Of a DNA stretch of 64,000 nucleotides, positions 1 through 9,350 are shown piece after piece. Position 1 is the first letter of the stretch, and the number at the start of each line of letters is the position of its first letter. Both the position numbers and the translations under genes were made by a program. The DNA lies in NCBI GenBank assembly GCA_963718295.1, contig CAVQYV010000003.1, positions 310,001 to 374,000 of the forward strand, written 5' to 3'. Under the pieces are notes generated by a model that ran no database searches, was not told where the DNA came from, and worked only from the letters and a program-made list of their open reading frames with translations. Source of the stretch: CAVQYV01 sp963718295 [NCBI: uncultured Methylomirabilota bacterium] (GTDB lineage: Bacteria > Methylomirabilota > Methylomirabilia > CAVQYV01).

Positions 1-596
1 GCACCCTGGAGATAGGGCCGGGTTTCATCCACGTAGACCAGTACCTTTTTCCCCGCGGAAAAAGCGGACCGAATGACCCCCAGGGCAGTCCCGTGCCCGC
101 CGGTGGCTAATGCCCCGGCGTTACAGTGGGTGAGGATCCTTGCCCCATTGGGTATCAATTCCTTGCCCCGTTCGCTCAGGGCGAGATTTACCCTGAGATC
201 CTCATCGGCGATGGCACGGGCCTCCCGGATCAGCCTCTCTTTGATCCGGGGAACCGGCAGCTCCTGGTCCTCCTCCACCGCCCGGGCCATCCGTTCGATC
301 GCCCAGAAGAGATTGCGAGCCGTGGGACGTGTTTTCCCCATCGCTTCCGCCAACAAGCGAAACCGGGAGGCAAAGGCTTCTCGCGTCTCCTCCGGCAGGC
401 TCTGGGCCCCCAGGGCTAATCCCATGGCAGCGGCGATGCCCAAGGCCGGAGCGCCCCTGATCAACATGTCCCGGATGGCAGAAAGAACGGATGAGAAATC
501 CCGGCATTCCACCCAGACCTCCTGGTGGGGAAGCTTTCTCTGGTCCAACAAGCGGATGGCCCCCTGTGTCGTCCATTCAATGGGCTTAAGCGGCAT
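1..596 (-). CDS. mtnA: S-methyl-5-thioribose-1-phosphate isomerase, partial (C-terminus beyond window)
   Basis: Isomerises methylthioribose-1-phosphate to methylthioribulose-1-phosphate in the methionine salvage pathway (cytosolic). The first 198 codons are present and the window edge cuts the 3' end. The N-terminal pattern PIEWT, an RGAPALGIAAA segment near residue 50 and a THCNAGALATGGHGTALGV segment with the catalytic Cys near residue 158 are typical of MtnA/eIF2B-type isomerases. ATG at 596 is chosen because it gives the conserved start of the family. It overlaps the last 11 bases of the upstream kinase gene, so the two are probably co-transcribed. The same family includes ribose-1,5-bisphosphate and 5-deoxyribose-1-phosphate isomerases, so substrate is inferred. 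Confidence 0.9.
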   Translation of the reverse strand, partial: MPLKPIEWTTQGAIRLLDQRKLPHQEVWVECRDFSSVLSAIRDMLIRGAPALGIAAAMGLALGAQSLPEETREAFASRFRLLAEAMGKTRPTARNLFWAIERMARAVEEDQELPVPRIKERLIREARAIADEDLRVNLALSERGKELIPNGARILTHCNAGALATGGHGTALGVIRSAFSAGKKVLVYVDETRPYLQG

Positions 597-1493
597 GGTT
601 TTCGAAGCCCCAGGGGGCGTTCAGGATTTCCCCTCTCTCCAGGAGCTTACGGGTGTGAGAGGCAATCCTGTGGCTCTTCTTCAGAATGCGACCGATCAGG
701 GGCCGGTCGATCCGCGATAATCGCCTTATGCCCCGATATTGCTTATAGAAGCGAAGACGGTCCGTAGCGGTAAACCAGCCGGCAGGGGCGGAGAAATCGA
801 GGCTGGCCAGATCCTTGATGCGCCACCGCTCTTCTCTCCACCTGGACATGATCACCCGCTGCAGGTCCATCAGATAGAGCTCGATCTGTCCGCCTTCTTT
901 CGTCTTCACGAAGAGGTGTCCCAAATAGAAGTCGCGATGGAAAAGTCCTCCCTCGTGCATGCGACGGGCGAGCAGGGCCAAGGATCGGACCAGATCCCTT
1001 TTGCGAGAGAGGAGGGAAGGATCAAGAGGAGGGGTGAAACAGCGAGGGAGGAATTCCGTCAGACGGCAGGCCCCATCCAGCTCCTCCGAGATAAGAAAGG
1101 ACTCCACCTCCCACCCCCATCGTCGCCTCTCCCCGAAGCCTACTGGATCGATGGTTTGAATCCCCAGCTCCCTGATCTTCCATGTGTTTTCCCATTCCCG
1201 CCTGCCCCCCGAGAGCCCCTGCCCTCTCGCAGGAAATCCCGGATCTGATCTCGCCAGGGAGGGTTTCGATGGCGCTTCAAAAAGAAGGCCTTCTCCTTCT
1301 CTCCGTCCCTCAGGGAGAAATGGCAGACGGAGCGGAATTTCTGCTCTTTGAAGATCTGCCCTTCCCGGAAATCCATCACCGATCGAACGCTGGCGAGGCC
1401 TTTTTCCAGGAAGAGAGGAAGAAAGGGAGTGCGAATTACCATGCGCCCTCCCTCCAGGACCGATAAATCCAATTCTGCTTTTCTTTTTCTCAT
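586..1493 (-). pseudogene. Kdo/WaaP-type lipopolysaccharide kinase, one frameshift
   Basis: Lipopolysaccharide core kinase family, protein-kinase fold, expected to act at the inner face of the inner membrane. The N-terminal part (from ATG at 1493, MRKRKAELDL) and the C-terminal part (WENTWKIRELGIQTIDPVG onward) lie in different frames. Adding one base in the C6 run at 1205-1210 joins them into one protein of about 302 residues. The C-terminal part has the catalytic loop HRDFYLGHLF and the metal-binding LMDLQRV motif, so the kinase core is otherwise intact. The longer upstream extension of the second frame (to 1527) is an out-of-frame shadow. Stop codon overlaps mtnA. Either a sequencing indel or a recent pseudogene. 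Confidence 0.75.
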
Positions 1494-1616
1494 TTCGCGC
1501 CCGATACTCTGCCGAATTTCCTACCATAGAGGCCCAAGGGTGTCAACGGATTATTGGGTCGCCCGGATCCTCACAATTTAGGCCCTGGACCAAGGCCTGG
1601 TGCGGAAGATAACAAA

Positions 1617-1642
1617 AAGGGGCTGGAATTATCCAGCCCCTT
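1617..1642 (-). terminator. Rho-independent terminator after the PEGA gene
   Basis: Ten-base perfect stem (aaggggctgg / ccagcccctt) with a six-base loop, followed on the minus strand by TTTTTGTT. It lies 117 bases downstream of the PEGA gene stop in the 1494-1758 spacer, where I see no gene. Confidence 0.75.
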
Positions 1643-1758
1643 GCTTTTACATCTTTATCCTATTGACGGGGTCCTCCCCCAATGGCAACTCCCATCTCCC
1701 CTTTCTGGCGCTCCCCCATTTCCCATCTTCTGTAGCCGCCACGATTCCCATCGATCCT

Positions 1759-2055
1759 TTACGTCGTCGGGATGGGGACCAGCTTCACCTTGACCTCGGT
1801 CGGCTCCACGGCCGAGGCATCCACCTGCAGGTTTTTGGCGATAAAGGCCCGCGCCTTGATGACCAGGCTTCGCTTGCCCGCCGGCACCTCCAGCGTACAG
1901 GGGGTGATCCCTTCCTGTCCAGTGTCTACGGTCACCTTGGCTCCCTCGGGATCAGAGATCACCTTCAGTATGGCATTTCCTGCCCAACTGGTGCCTGCGA
2001 GGGCCGCCCAAACCAGGACCATCAGTGATATGACTACGATTGCCGAAAACCGCAT
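1759..2055 (-). CDS. Small exported PEGA-domain protein
   Basis: Protein of 98 residues with a signal peptide (about residues 1-25, ending SWAGN) and one PEGA-like beta domain: LKVISDPEGAKVTVD, GITPCTLEVPAGKRSLVI. PEGA domains are found in extracytoplasmic proteins and probably pack as surface or wall-associated beta modules; no enzymatic role is expected. ATG at 2055 is preferred over an upstream in-frame ATG at 2127, because the signal peptide begins here and a purine-rich GGGAGGAAGAAGAGG lies directly before it. A strong terminator follows. It appears monocistronic. The partner or substrate cannot be inferred. Confidence 0.7.
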   Translation of the reverse strand: MRFSAIVVISLMVLVWAALAGTSWAGNAILKVISDPEGAKVTVDTGQEGITPCTLEVPAGKRSLVIKARAFIAKNLQVDASAVEPTEVKVKLVPIPTT

Positions 2056-2312
2056 CCTCTTCTTCCTCCCTTCAGAGTTCTTCCTGTCTGCTATCTGCAG
2101 CTTCCTTTTGCTCTTCCACCGACCCATGGGGCCGATTTCTTGGCTCCAAGAACCCTATGGACACCATCCTCCGTGAACGGGAAAATCCATGAATTCCATC
2201 TCCCTTCCCGTTTACAATCGATGAATGAAGGCGATTCCTTCATGAGAAGAAGATCACTCACGCCAATGCCTCAATCAAAAGGGAGATCGGAAGGGGAATG
2301 CCCTGGGGACAT

Positions 2313-2345
2313 AAAAAAGGGGGAGCGAAGCCCGCTCCCCCTTTT
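2313..2345 (-). terminator. Rho-independent terminator after the DUF362 gene
   Basis: Thirteen-base stem (aaaagggggagcg / cgctccccctttt) with a five-base loop and a TTTTTT tract on the minus strand, 20 bases past the DUF362 stop. Confidence 0.85.
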
Positions 2346-2365
2346 GCGCTTCAGTTGGGAATCAA

Positions 2366-3578
2366 CTACCACTTGGGATAGTTGGGCACTCCGAAGATCG
2401 GATCCCGATAGAGCTGATCCCAGTTGGAGACCTTCCCGTACATGGTCGGGGTCCAGGGCCACTTGCGGGCCTTGTAGGGATGCCGTGGGAAGTCCTGGAT
2501 GATCGCTTCCTCCAGGGGCGTGCCCACCACCTCGATCTGGTCGTACTCCATCTGGCCCAGTTTATACTCGAGCGGCCAGGCGGGTGGTTCCGATATTCCT
2601 CGGATTGATGGTTCATGACCGCGGTGCCGATCGCATCCAGCGCCACCGGATCCTTGCTGGCAATGATCATGCCCGAGAGGAAGTAAGGAGCCACGGGCAC
2701 CCAGGTTCCGGCATACAGGGCATCACGATGTGAATCTGCCGCGGAACCAGCTTCTGGGCGATGTAGTTGACATCGACATGCACCTCGGCCACATTCCGGT
2801 GGGGCAGGCCGAACTTGCAGGCGCCGATCACCCTCTGGGAGGGCAGGCCGATGCCCAGGTTCTTCAGGGCGAAGGTCACGCCTGCATACTCGTGGGTCTT
2901 GAAGCGGTGATGTTGACCAGGCACTGGACCTGCTTCAGGAGCTTGGGCATGGGATACTGCTTGGTGGCCAGGCCCAGGCCGGTCATCATCTCCCAATTCT
3001 CGCACAGGTCGATCAGCTCATACTTGACTCCCATGTCTGCATACTTCTTCACGGTAGCGGGCCAGGTATAGCCGTAGTTCATGAAGGTCGCCCAGGCATC
3101 GCCCAGGGCGGGGCACTCGGCGATGATGATCCGTCCGGCTCCCATCTCGGCGGCAGATCCTGGCCGCTGCCAGGCAGGCGCGGGGATCGGAGAAGGCACC
3201 CTGGATGCTGTTGTCATCGCCAAATCCCATCCAGTTCATGGGATAGTAGCTGAGCACGTGGTTGGGCTTGATCAGGACCGTCTCGCCCTTCTTCAGGGGG
3301 ATGCCACCGACCAGATCGATCGCCTTCTTCATGTGCTGATACCACACCTCCTCGCTCTCTGGAGCCCAGAGGGCGCGGACATAATCGCCGGTCGCATCGT
3401 GGTACTCTGTGGTCTGCTCGTGTGCCACATCGTCGTTGATGTGGAATCCACCGTCCATCGCCTTCGCTTCCTCAGGAGTCGCCTTCACGATGGCGACCAC
3501 GGACTTGGCGGCCATGGCGAAGGATGCAAACGCCATTACCGCTACCAACGCTACCAATAGAACCAAAATCCTCTTCAT
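2366..3578 (-). pseudogene. Exported DUF362-family protein with four frameshifts
   Basis: Begins at ATG 3578 with a signal peptide (MKRILVLLVALVAVMAF to about residue 23) and encodes a DUF362-like protein of about 400 residues. Family features are GETVLIKPNHV near residue 100, GAGRIIIAE, FALKNLGIG and SKDPVALDAIG. The reading frame changes four times, near 3155 (one extra base), 2906, 2730 and 2580 (one missing base each). Each can be repaired by one base to give uninterrupted family-like protein, ending MYGKVSNWDQLYRDPIFG at 2366. DUF362 proteins often accompany iron-sulfur or redox systems; the function is unknown. Four indels in 1.2 kb is striking and may reflect low-quality assembly or a decaying gene. 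Confidence 0.7.
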
Positions 3579-3643
3579 AGACTCAACCCCTTCTGTCCGA
3601 TGATGAATTGTTCAGGAACTCAGGACTTCCCTTTCTACACCAC

Positions 3644-3659
3644 GAACGAGCGAGCGTTC
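3644..3659. promoter_or_regulatory. Inverted repeat GAACG-N6-CGTTC, possible TetR-type operator
   Basis: Perfect five-base arms separated by six bases, 66 bases upstream of the DUF362 start. Size and symmetry fit a dimeric repressor site. A related perfect palindrome, CGAACGTTCG, lies upstream of ptb at 18309. No repressor gene is in the window. Confidence 0.35.
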
Positions 3660-3750
3660 CGTCACCTCCTTCCCTTCAGATATAGCAAACCCTCTTTGGC
3701 GGCTACCACCTCCCTTCCATACCATATGAGATGAGACAAAGGGAGTATCC

Positions 3751-3769
3751 TGGTAGTGGCTTGGTAGTG
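3751..3769. repeat. Direct repeat TGGTAGTG, 11-base period
   Basis: Two identical 8-base copies at 3751-3758 and 3762-3769, one helical turn apart, about 175 bases upstream of the DUF362 start. The phasing is what a response-regulator dimer would need, but this is inference. Confidence 0.3.
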
Positions 3770-3796
3770 TTTTTGATGGTGGTTTCGGTAAACGAA

Positions 3797-3846
3797 AAGG
3801 CGGGAAACAAACCTATATTCTATATATAGGCCATGCCTCCCGCCTT
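3797..3846 (-). terminator. Possible terminator hairpin after the first binding-protein gene
   Basis: Arms aaggcggga (3797-3805) and tcccgcctt (3838-3846) enclose an AT-rich inner palindrome (cctata...tatagg), with TTTTCG following on the minus strand. The loop is long and the T tract short, so this is weaker than the other terminators. Confidence 0.4.
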
Positions 3847-3931
3847 GTCAAGCCCTTTTTTGGGTCTGATTCCAATGGAGGATCCAATACCCCTGCTTCC
3901 TTCAGCCCCAGATCCCTTCCTGGCCGTTCCT

Positions 3932-5575
3932 CTAATTGTCGGCTGGCTGCAAGAGCAAGTCCAGTATCTTCTCCAAATCCTCCCGGGGGATTCCTCCCTC
4001 TGCCAGCGCCAATACGTTCTTGACCCGCCTGTAGCCCGACCAGAAGGTACCATCGGTATAGACTCCTGAGTCCGAATTCCGATAGTTCACTCGATCCAGG
4101 GGCTCCTTCGTCTGTTGATCTCCTTCTTCTCCTTCCGGGGAACCGATATTCAGGGCCTCGATCGCCTCCTTTTCCGATCGAAAGATTAGCCTGAATACGG
4201 GTACCCTCACCTCACCTCGGAAGAGGGATCCCACGAAGCAGGATTTGAGGCCATATTCGTCGATCATCGCAAATTCTTTGAGGAAGGGAGGCCGACCAAA
4301 GGCAAAATGCAGAAGCATCCAGATGGATATCCCAGGCTCTCCCTCGTAGATCTTCCCCTCGTACCCCTCCACGCTCAGGGGCCTGCTGGGTGATCCAAAA
4401 CGATAATCCCGGGCAAACAGGTTCCGCTTCCATTCCACCGGCTTTCCGTCTTTCAGTTCCGCCAGATGGAGACGCTTGAAGCCATCCCGTCCCTCATCGC
4501 TATAGTTGATTCGCGTCTCCAGCAAGGTGTTGAAGCCCTTCGTCTCCTCGAGGCCACGTACCAGCTGCTGCGTTTGAAAACCCACCCGGGCCCAGGCCTC
4601 GGCCAGGCACATCATATTCGAGTAGGAAAGGCCAGCCATGACATCCGGCTCCCGGCCGAACCTCTCCTGGAAGGCCTGCGCGAATTGAAGCCAGGATGGA
4701 CCCAGCTCGTCTTCCCGATTGCGATCGGCAAAAGCCAGATAGCCGGCCACCACGATTCCCTGGGTCAAGTTGGGGGACAAATCGGAGACCCGGCGGGTAT
4801 CCCAGCCGGAGGATGCCATGATCCTCACCTCCATGCCCAACTCCCGGATCTTCCGCAAAATGGAAGGGGCATCCGAGGCCATCCCGTAGATCAATATCCC
4901 CTCTGGTTCCGCTGCCTGGATCTGCTCCAAAGCAGAGGAGAAATCCGTCACCCCCCGGGAATAGGGGATAGCAGCCACCGGGGTCACACCATACTGCCGG
5001 AGCCGATTTTGTTGAGCGGAGGCCGCTGATCGTCCGTAGGCAGTATCTTCGAAGAGCAGGGCAACCCTCTTCTCTGAGAGCCTCTCCCACATGAGGTCCA
5101 CCAGGATTTTACACTCATCCTCATCGGAGATGTTCCCTCTGAAGATCCACTTTTGCGGGGGACGGGTAAGCCCCTCATGGGTCGCCAGGCTCAGCATGGG
5201 GATCTGAGACTGGCTCATGATCGGCATGATCGCCAGGGCACAGTCGCTATCCGCCACGCCAAAGACCAGATCCACCTTGTCCTGCTGGATCAGCTTCAAG
5301 GCGACCTCTTTAGCCCGCTCCGGGGAGCTGCCATCATCCATGAGGACCGCCTCGATCCTGGCGTCCTTTTCTTTCCATCCCTCATGGATCTGTTGAATGG
5401 CCAGGAGGGCTCCATCCTGTACCTCCTGGCCCACGGATGCCTGGGAGCCGTTCAAGGAGCTGATCACCCCCACTCGAAGTACCTCCGAGGCGTACGCCCC
5501 CTGGGGAATCACTACCATTCCTGCCCAAATCATCAGCGCCAACACGATGATCTTGAGATCTGTTCTCTTTGACAT
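3932..5575 (-). CDS. Periplasmic substrate-binding protein (Peripla_BP_6) with C-terminal extension
   Basis: Binding protein of the branched-chain amino acid/amide ABC transporter class, 547 residues against about 370-400 for ordinary members. The signal peptide covers residues 1-29. The type I binding fold runs roughly 33-370 (VGVISSLNGSQASVGQEVQDGALLA, PMLSLATHEGLT, ALLFEDTAYGRSAA). Residues about 400-547 form an extra region containing LSVEGYEGKIYEGE and, near 505-515, DGTFWSGYRR. That region is shared with the next two genes. ATG at 5575 is preceded by GGTGAGG. No permease or ATPase genes are adjacent, so it may be a receptor or sensor component rather than a transporter subunit. Ligand unknown. 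Confidence 0.8.
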   Translation of the reverse strand: MSKRTDLKIIVLALMIWAGMVVIPQGAYASEVLRVGVISSLNGSQASVGQEVQDGALLAIQQIHEGWKEKDARIEAVLMDDGSSPERAKEVALKLIQQDKVDLVFGVADSDCALAIMPIMSQSQIPMLSLATHEGLTRPPQKWIFRGNISDEDECKILVDLMWERLSEKRVALLFEDTAYGRSAASAQQNRLRQYGVTPVAAIPYSRGVTDFSSALEQIQAAEPEGILIYGMASDAPSILRKIRELGMEVRIMASSGWDTRRVSDLSPNLTQGIVVAGYLAFADRNREDELGPSWLQFAQAFQERFGREPDVMAGLSYSNMMCLAEAWARVGFQTQQLVRGLEETKGFNTLLETRINYSDEGRDGFKRLHLAELKDGKPVEWKRNLFARDYRFGSPSRPLSVEGYEGKIYEGEPGISIWMLLHFAFGRPPFLKEFAMIDEYGLKSCFVGSLFRGEVRVPVFRLIFRSEKEAIEALNIGSPEGEEGDQQTKEPLDRVNYRNSDSGVYTDGTFWSGYRRVKNVLALAEGGIPREDLEKILDLLLQPADN

Positions 5576-5620
5576 CTTTACCTCACCTTTCTCTCTCGTT
5601 CTTGTCCCTTGTCTTTACCG

Positions 5621-5662
5621 AAAAACAGAGGGCGGCCCCACAGAACCACTGAGGCCGCCCTC
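5621..5662 (-). terminator. Rho-independent terminator after the second binding-protein gene
   Basis: Ten-base perfect stem gagggcggcc / ggccgccctc with a 15-base loop, followed on the minus strand by TGTTTTTC. It separates the second binding-protein transcript from the first. Confidence 0.85.
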
Positions 5663-5684
5663 ATTTCTTCACCCTTCAGGTCTT

Positions 5685-7419
5685 TTATTGGAGGTTGGCG
5701 TCCAGGGCTGCTTTTACATCCTCCAAGGGGACATAACCTTTGGCAAAGATCAGAACCGATCCTTTTCGCCGATAGGCTGACCATTCTCCCCCGGCAAAGG
5801 AGATTCCCATTTCCGTGTTTCTCATCTCCTCCGGTTTTCTCTCTTCCTGGGTCTTGCCCTCCAGGGACTCCTTGGTGGACTCCAGATCGAGGGTGGCCAT
5901 CGCCCGTTCCGGGGATCGGAAGGCCATCTTCACCACCATGATCTTGTCGTTGCCCTTGAAGATGGTGCCGGAATAGGCAGACTTGATCCCATGGAATTCG
6001 AAATCGGATCTGAAGCCTCCGTAAAGGCCCATCTCTCTGATCTCTTTCATGAAGAGGGGATATCCGAACCCCATATGGAGGACAAAGAACGCTGCCGCAT
6101 TGGGGGGCATCGAGAAGATCTCGCCCTGGTAGCCTCCCACCTGGACCGGGATTCCTTTTTCCTTCATCTTGGTCGAATCCAGGGATTTGTCCTTGGCCGC
6201 CATCAGGACCTTCCCACCCTCGTAGGTCGAGAAGTTGACATGGCGCATCCCGTCATGATTCTCGTCGTTGTAGTTGAGGAAGTGCTCGAAGACGATCGGG
6301 AAGTTCTCGGTAGCCTCGATGCCCTCCACAACCCTCGAAGAATCGAACCCCACCCTTTCCATCGCCTCCAAGAGACAAAGCATATTGGAATAGGCATATC
6401 CGGAGATCAGATCCGGGTTGCGACCATACTTGCCCCGAAAGGCTTTGAAGAAATCCGCCCACTGGGGGAATTGGTCTCCATCGATGTTGCCGGTTACCAA
6501 CTGGTACTGGCCGCTGAGAGTAGGGCGGTGCCAAATTTTGGCAGGACCCAGATAGAGGAGGGAATCGGGCATGATGTGCGTATATCCAGCCACGATCACA
6601 CCGTCCAATCCTTTGGGGACCGTGGGCAGAAGCTTGGTCGATTCCCAGCCCGAGGAGGCAACGACCCGGGCGCCCAGGCCCGACCCGATGACCCATTGCA
6701 TAATGGTCTGGGCGTCGATCATCGTCCCATAGACCATGAGGATTTTCACCCCTGCCTGCTTCAATCGATCCATCTGCGGGCCTAAATCGATCAGTCCCCG
6801 AAGCATAACTCTCGACGGCGGCCGGTTCTGCCCCAAATCTATTGATCCTCTGGTGGACTACCTCCATGCCCGCCTTCCCATAGGGGGAGTCCTCATACAG
6901 GATTCCCACTTTGTCGGCGGACACCCCTGCCAGTATGATCATGACGTAGTCGGCCATGATCTTGCCCAAATCGCCATCGGAGATGTTCCCTCGGAAGACA
7001 TATTTCTGCAAGGGATGGGTGAGATCCGGATGGGTGGCCAAGGTGATCATGGGCACCTTGGCATCCGATACCACAGAGGCAAGGGCCAGGGCACAACTGT
7101 TATTGAATGGGCCGACGATGGCCGATACCTTCTCTGCGTCAATGAGCCTCTTCGCCTCTTTCTTGGCCTCTTCCGGATTTCCCTTATCGTCGGCCACGAT
7201 CAACTGAAAAGACCGGCCTTTCATCTTCTCCATTCGCTGTGCCTGCTCCAAGGCCAGGAGGGCACCATCTCTCATATCGATTCCCTGTCTTTCCAGGACT
7301 CCAGTGAAGGTGCCGATCAGCCCAATCTTGATGGGTGGGTCGGCAGCAGCCCCACTGGCACCTACTCCAGCCATGAGGAACGCCGCTATCAATAGATACC
7401 AAGGAATTCTTCTGGGCAC
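5685..7419 (-). pseudogene. Second Peripla_BP_6 binding protein with C-terminal extension, one frameshift
   Basis: Paralogue of the neighbouring 547-residue protein. The start is GTG at 7419, with GGGAG seven bases before it; the signal peptide ends near GAAADPP. The first part (7419 to about 6790) includes IGLIGTFTGVLERQGIDM and GILYEDSPYGKAG. The second part (about 6790 to 5685) is in another frame and includes VVASSGWESTKLL and ISGYAYSNMLCLLEAMERVG. Removing one base near 6789 gives ASGTDDLGPQMDRL and restores a protein of about 577 residues. The C-terminal region ends with EWSAYRRKGSVLIFAKG, matching the WSGY block of the other two proteins. Likely a sequencing indel, possibly a pseudogene. 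Confidence 0.75.
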
Positions 7420-7505
7420 TTTGCTTCTCTCCCTTCTGATTTCTCATCTTCCTGAATTTTTGTTCCCTATGCGATCTCTTTCATCTCAACTGCCCGGCTG
7501 GCCGT

Positions 7506-8057
7506 TCAGATCGCCTTCTCCATGATCCTGAAGAAGTCCTCCTGGGAAACGGCCCCCTTGAGGAGGGCCAGGGCTCCATTTTCACTTCTAAAGCCCGACC
7601 AGTGGGTCCCATCGAAATAGAGGCCGAAATCGGAGTTCCTGCAGTTGGTCGGATCCTCCACCATGAGCGGACCTCGCTTGGGCGTAGGCTTGCGCTTCAG
7701 ATGGAGGTTCGCGATCACCTTTTCCTCCGACGGAAATTGGAGTCTGAACAGGTGAACCACGGCTGCCCCCTTCTGCAATACGCCTCCCTGGCAGGAAAGG
7801 ATCCCGTATGCCTCGGGGGAATCGAGCTTATTTAAAAACGGGGGATCACCGATCTCCAATTTCTCAATGGCCAAAACGGCCTCGGGTATCTCGATCTTCT
7901 CCAGGACCCCTTCGTAGCCGTTTACGCTCAACTTCGTCTCCGCGGCTGTCCCATTTGGGTCCTGTTCCGCCGCCCCGACCGGCATGGATCCCAGAAGAAG
8001 CGGCATCCAGAGAACAAGGGCCAAAAAAGAAAACCAACAACCTCTCCCACTCAACAT
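7506..8057 (-). CDS. Exported protein made only of the binding-protein C-terminal domain
   Basis: A 183-residue protein with a signal peptide (residues 1-28, ending PVGAAE). The mature part aligns by eye with the C-terminal extensions of the two adjacent binding proteins: LSVNGYEGVLEKIEI near the start, then NCRNSDFGLYFDGTHWSGFR and a final SQEDFFRIME. It therefore looks like the same domain without the ligand-binding fold. ATG at 8057 has AGGAGG eight bases upstream; the longer in-frame ORF to 8174 lacks a signal peptide at its start. I do not recognise a named family. A role as a ligand-independent partner or competitor of the binding proteins is speculation. Confidence 0.7.
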   Translation of the reverse strand: MLSGRGCWFSFLALVLWMPLLLGSMPVGAAEQDPNGTAAETKLSVNGYEGVLEKIEIPEAVLAIEKLEIGDPPFLNKLDSPEAYGILSCQGGVLQKGAAVVHLFRLQFPSEEKVIANLHLKRKPTPKRGPLMVEDPTNCRNSDFGLYFDGTHWSGFRSENGALALLKGAVSQEDFFRIMEKAI

Positions 8058-8148
8058 TTTAAAGCCTCCTATCGTTCGTTGCTTCAGCCAGAAGTTTACG
8101 GTCTCGTTACACCTTGAATTTCGGACACAACCCAGAGCACCGACTCCC

Positions 8149-9102
8149 TCATAATAGGCGATACAGATAGCCAAAGAGGATCCCTCCTGCGAAGCAGAGA
8201 CCCAGATAGAGGAAAAACGGCCTCTTGCTCACCAGGGCCAATAGGGCTACCATCGGGCTCACCCGGGTCGCCGGGCCTACAATAAAGAAAGCCAGCGCCG
8301 ACCCCTTGTCCATCCCTTGCTCCAACAGGGAAAGGATAAATGGGACCGTCGCTCCTCCACATACATAGATGGGAACCCCAAGGGTTGCCCCCCAAAGGAT
8401 GGAAAAACGATTTTGAGCTCCCATGAGGTGCCCAATCAGACCGTGGGGGAGGAATGCCTCCAGGGCCGACCCCAGAATGATCGATAAGATGAAGTACTTT
8501 CCCGAGAACTTGGTGATCCCCCACATCATCCTGAGTGCCGCCTTGTGCTTGTTCTCCGGGTTCAGCTTTTTCTCTGCTAAAGACCAGAAATCCTGGGTCC
8601 CGGAAGAGCTGTGGAGGGCAGGATTAATCTCGGCCCATTCACCGAGTTTGCCCTTATTGGTCAGCGCCTTAATGATCAAACCGCAGCTCACCGACAGAAC
8701 CAGGGCGGCGGCCAGGCGCGCCAGGGCCATCTGATGACCCAAGATCCCCCAGGTGGTAATGAGGACATAGGGGCTCATCAGGGGCGAGGCAGTGAGGAAG
8801 GTCATGACCGGCGCCAGAGGAAACCCGTTGGCGAGCATGGTGGCGAATATGGGTATCACCGCATAAGACCCCAGGGGGGAGATCACTCCGAGAAGGCTTG
8901 CCAGGATAATGGAAGAAAACCCCGAGTGGTTGAAGGCCCGGGCTAAGCTCTTTTTGGGAACGTAGATGGAGATAAGAGCGCCAGCCACGATCCCGATGAC
9001 CAGATAGACCCAGGTATGGGTGAAATGCCGCAGGGAAATCTTCCCCATTTCAGTGAGCCCTACAGCAATGGCATTCAGGAGATGATTGGACGAGTCGTTC
9101 AT
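8149..9102 (-). CDS. YraQ/SO_0444-family permease
   Basis: Integral membrane protein, 317 residues, with about eight hydrophobic segments in two halves around a soluble linker (about 150-190: HSSSGTQDFWSLAEKK). Conserved features are GVISPLGSYAVIPIF and, in the second half, GVPIYVCGGATVPF, typical of the DUF318/YraQ permeases. Some relatives export arsenicals or other metal(loid)s, but many have no known substrate. The usual ArsR regulator and thioredoxin-like partner are not adjacent. ATG at 9102. A 6+6 inverted repeat sits 60 bases upstream. Separated from the downstream exported-protein gene by 91 bases. Confidence 0.75.
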   Translation of the reverse strand: MNDSSNHLLNAIAVGLTEMGKISLRHFTHTWVYLVIGIVAGALISIYVPKKSLARAFNHSGFSSIILASLLGVISPLGSYAVIPIFATMLANGFPLAPVMTFLTASPLMSPYVLITTWGILGHQMALARLAAALVLSVSCGLIIKALTNKGKLGEWAEINPALHSSSGTQDFWSLAEKKLNPENKHKAALRMMWGITKFSGKYFILSIILGSALEAFLPHGLIGHLMGAQNRFSILWGATLGVPIYVCGGATVPFILSLLEQGMDKGSALAFFIVGPATRVSPMVALLALVSKRPFFLYLGLCFAGGILFGYLYRLL

Positions 9103-9161
9103 GGTTTTTCTATACCCTCAATAGATGCCAACGTGAGCATACCGATTCGTTCCTAACAAAA

Positions 9162-9179
9162 CTATGAGCTACATCATAG
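9162..9179. promoter_or_regulatory. Inverted repeat CTATGA-N6-TCATAG, possible operator
   Basis: Perfect six-base arms spaced by six bases in the divergent spacer between the permease and larB. ArsR-type repressors use sites of this general form. The 9103-9350 spacer otherwise shows only the larB ribosome-binding site. Confidence 0.35.
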
Positions 9180-9350
9180 GCAGATCTCGCCAGAAAGAGG
9201 AATGTAAGTAACAATTGCTCGGTCTTCCCTTAGTGGAGGGCCGGGACCCAATGAACGACTTCCATTGACAGAGCTCCCCCCAATGTAGTAGAAAGCCCCT
9301 GGGGTTGCGGCCTGTTTCCTTTTGACTTATCCACCAACGAGGGAGGAGAT

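Larger units (their letters stand above)
3579..3931. other. Spacer of 353 bases upstream of the DUF362 gene
   Basis: No coding sequence is supported. The spacer holds an inverted repeat, a phased direct repeat and a hairpin near 3797-3846, each described separately. Because both flanking genes are on the minus strand it must carry the end of the first binding-protein transcript and the promoter of the DUF362 gene. I found no clear -35/-10 pair. Confidence 0.6.
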
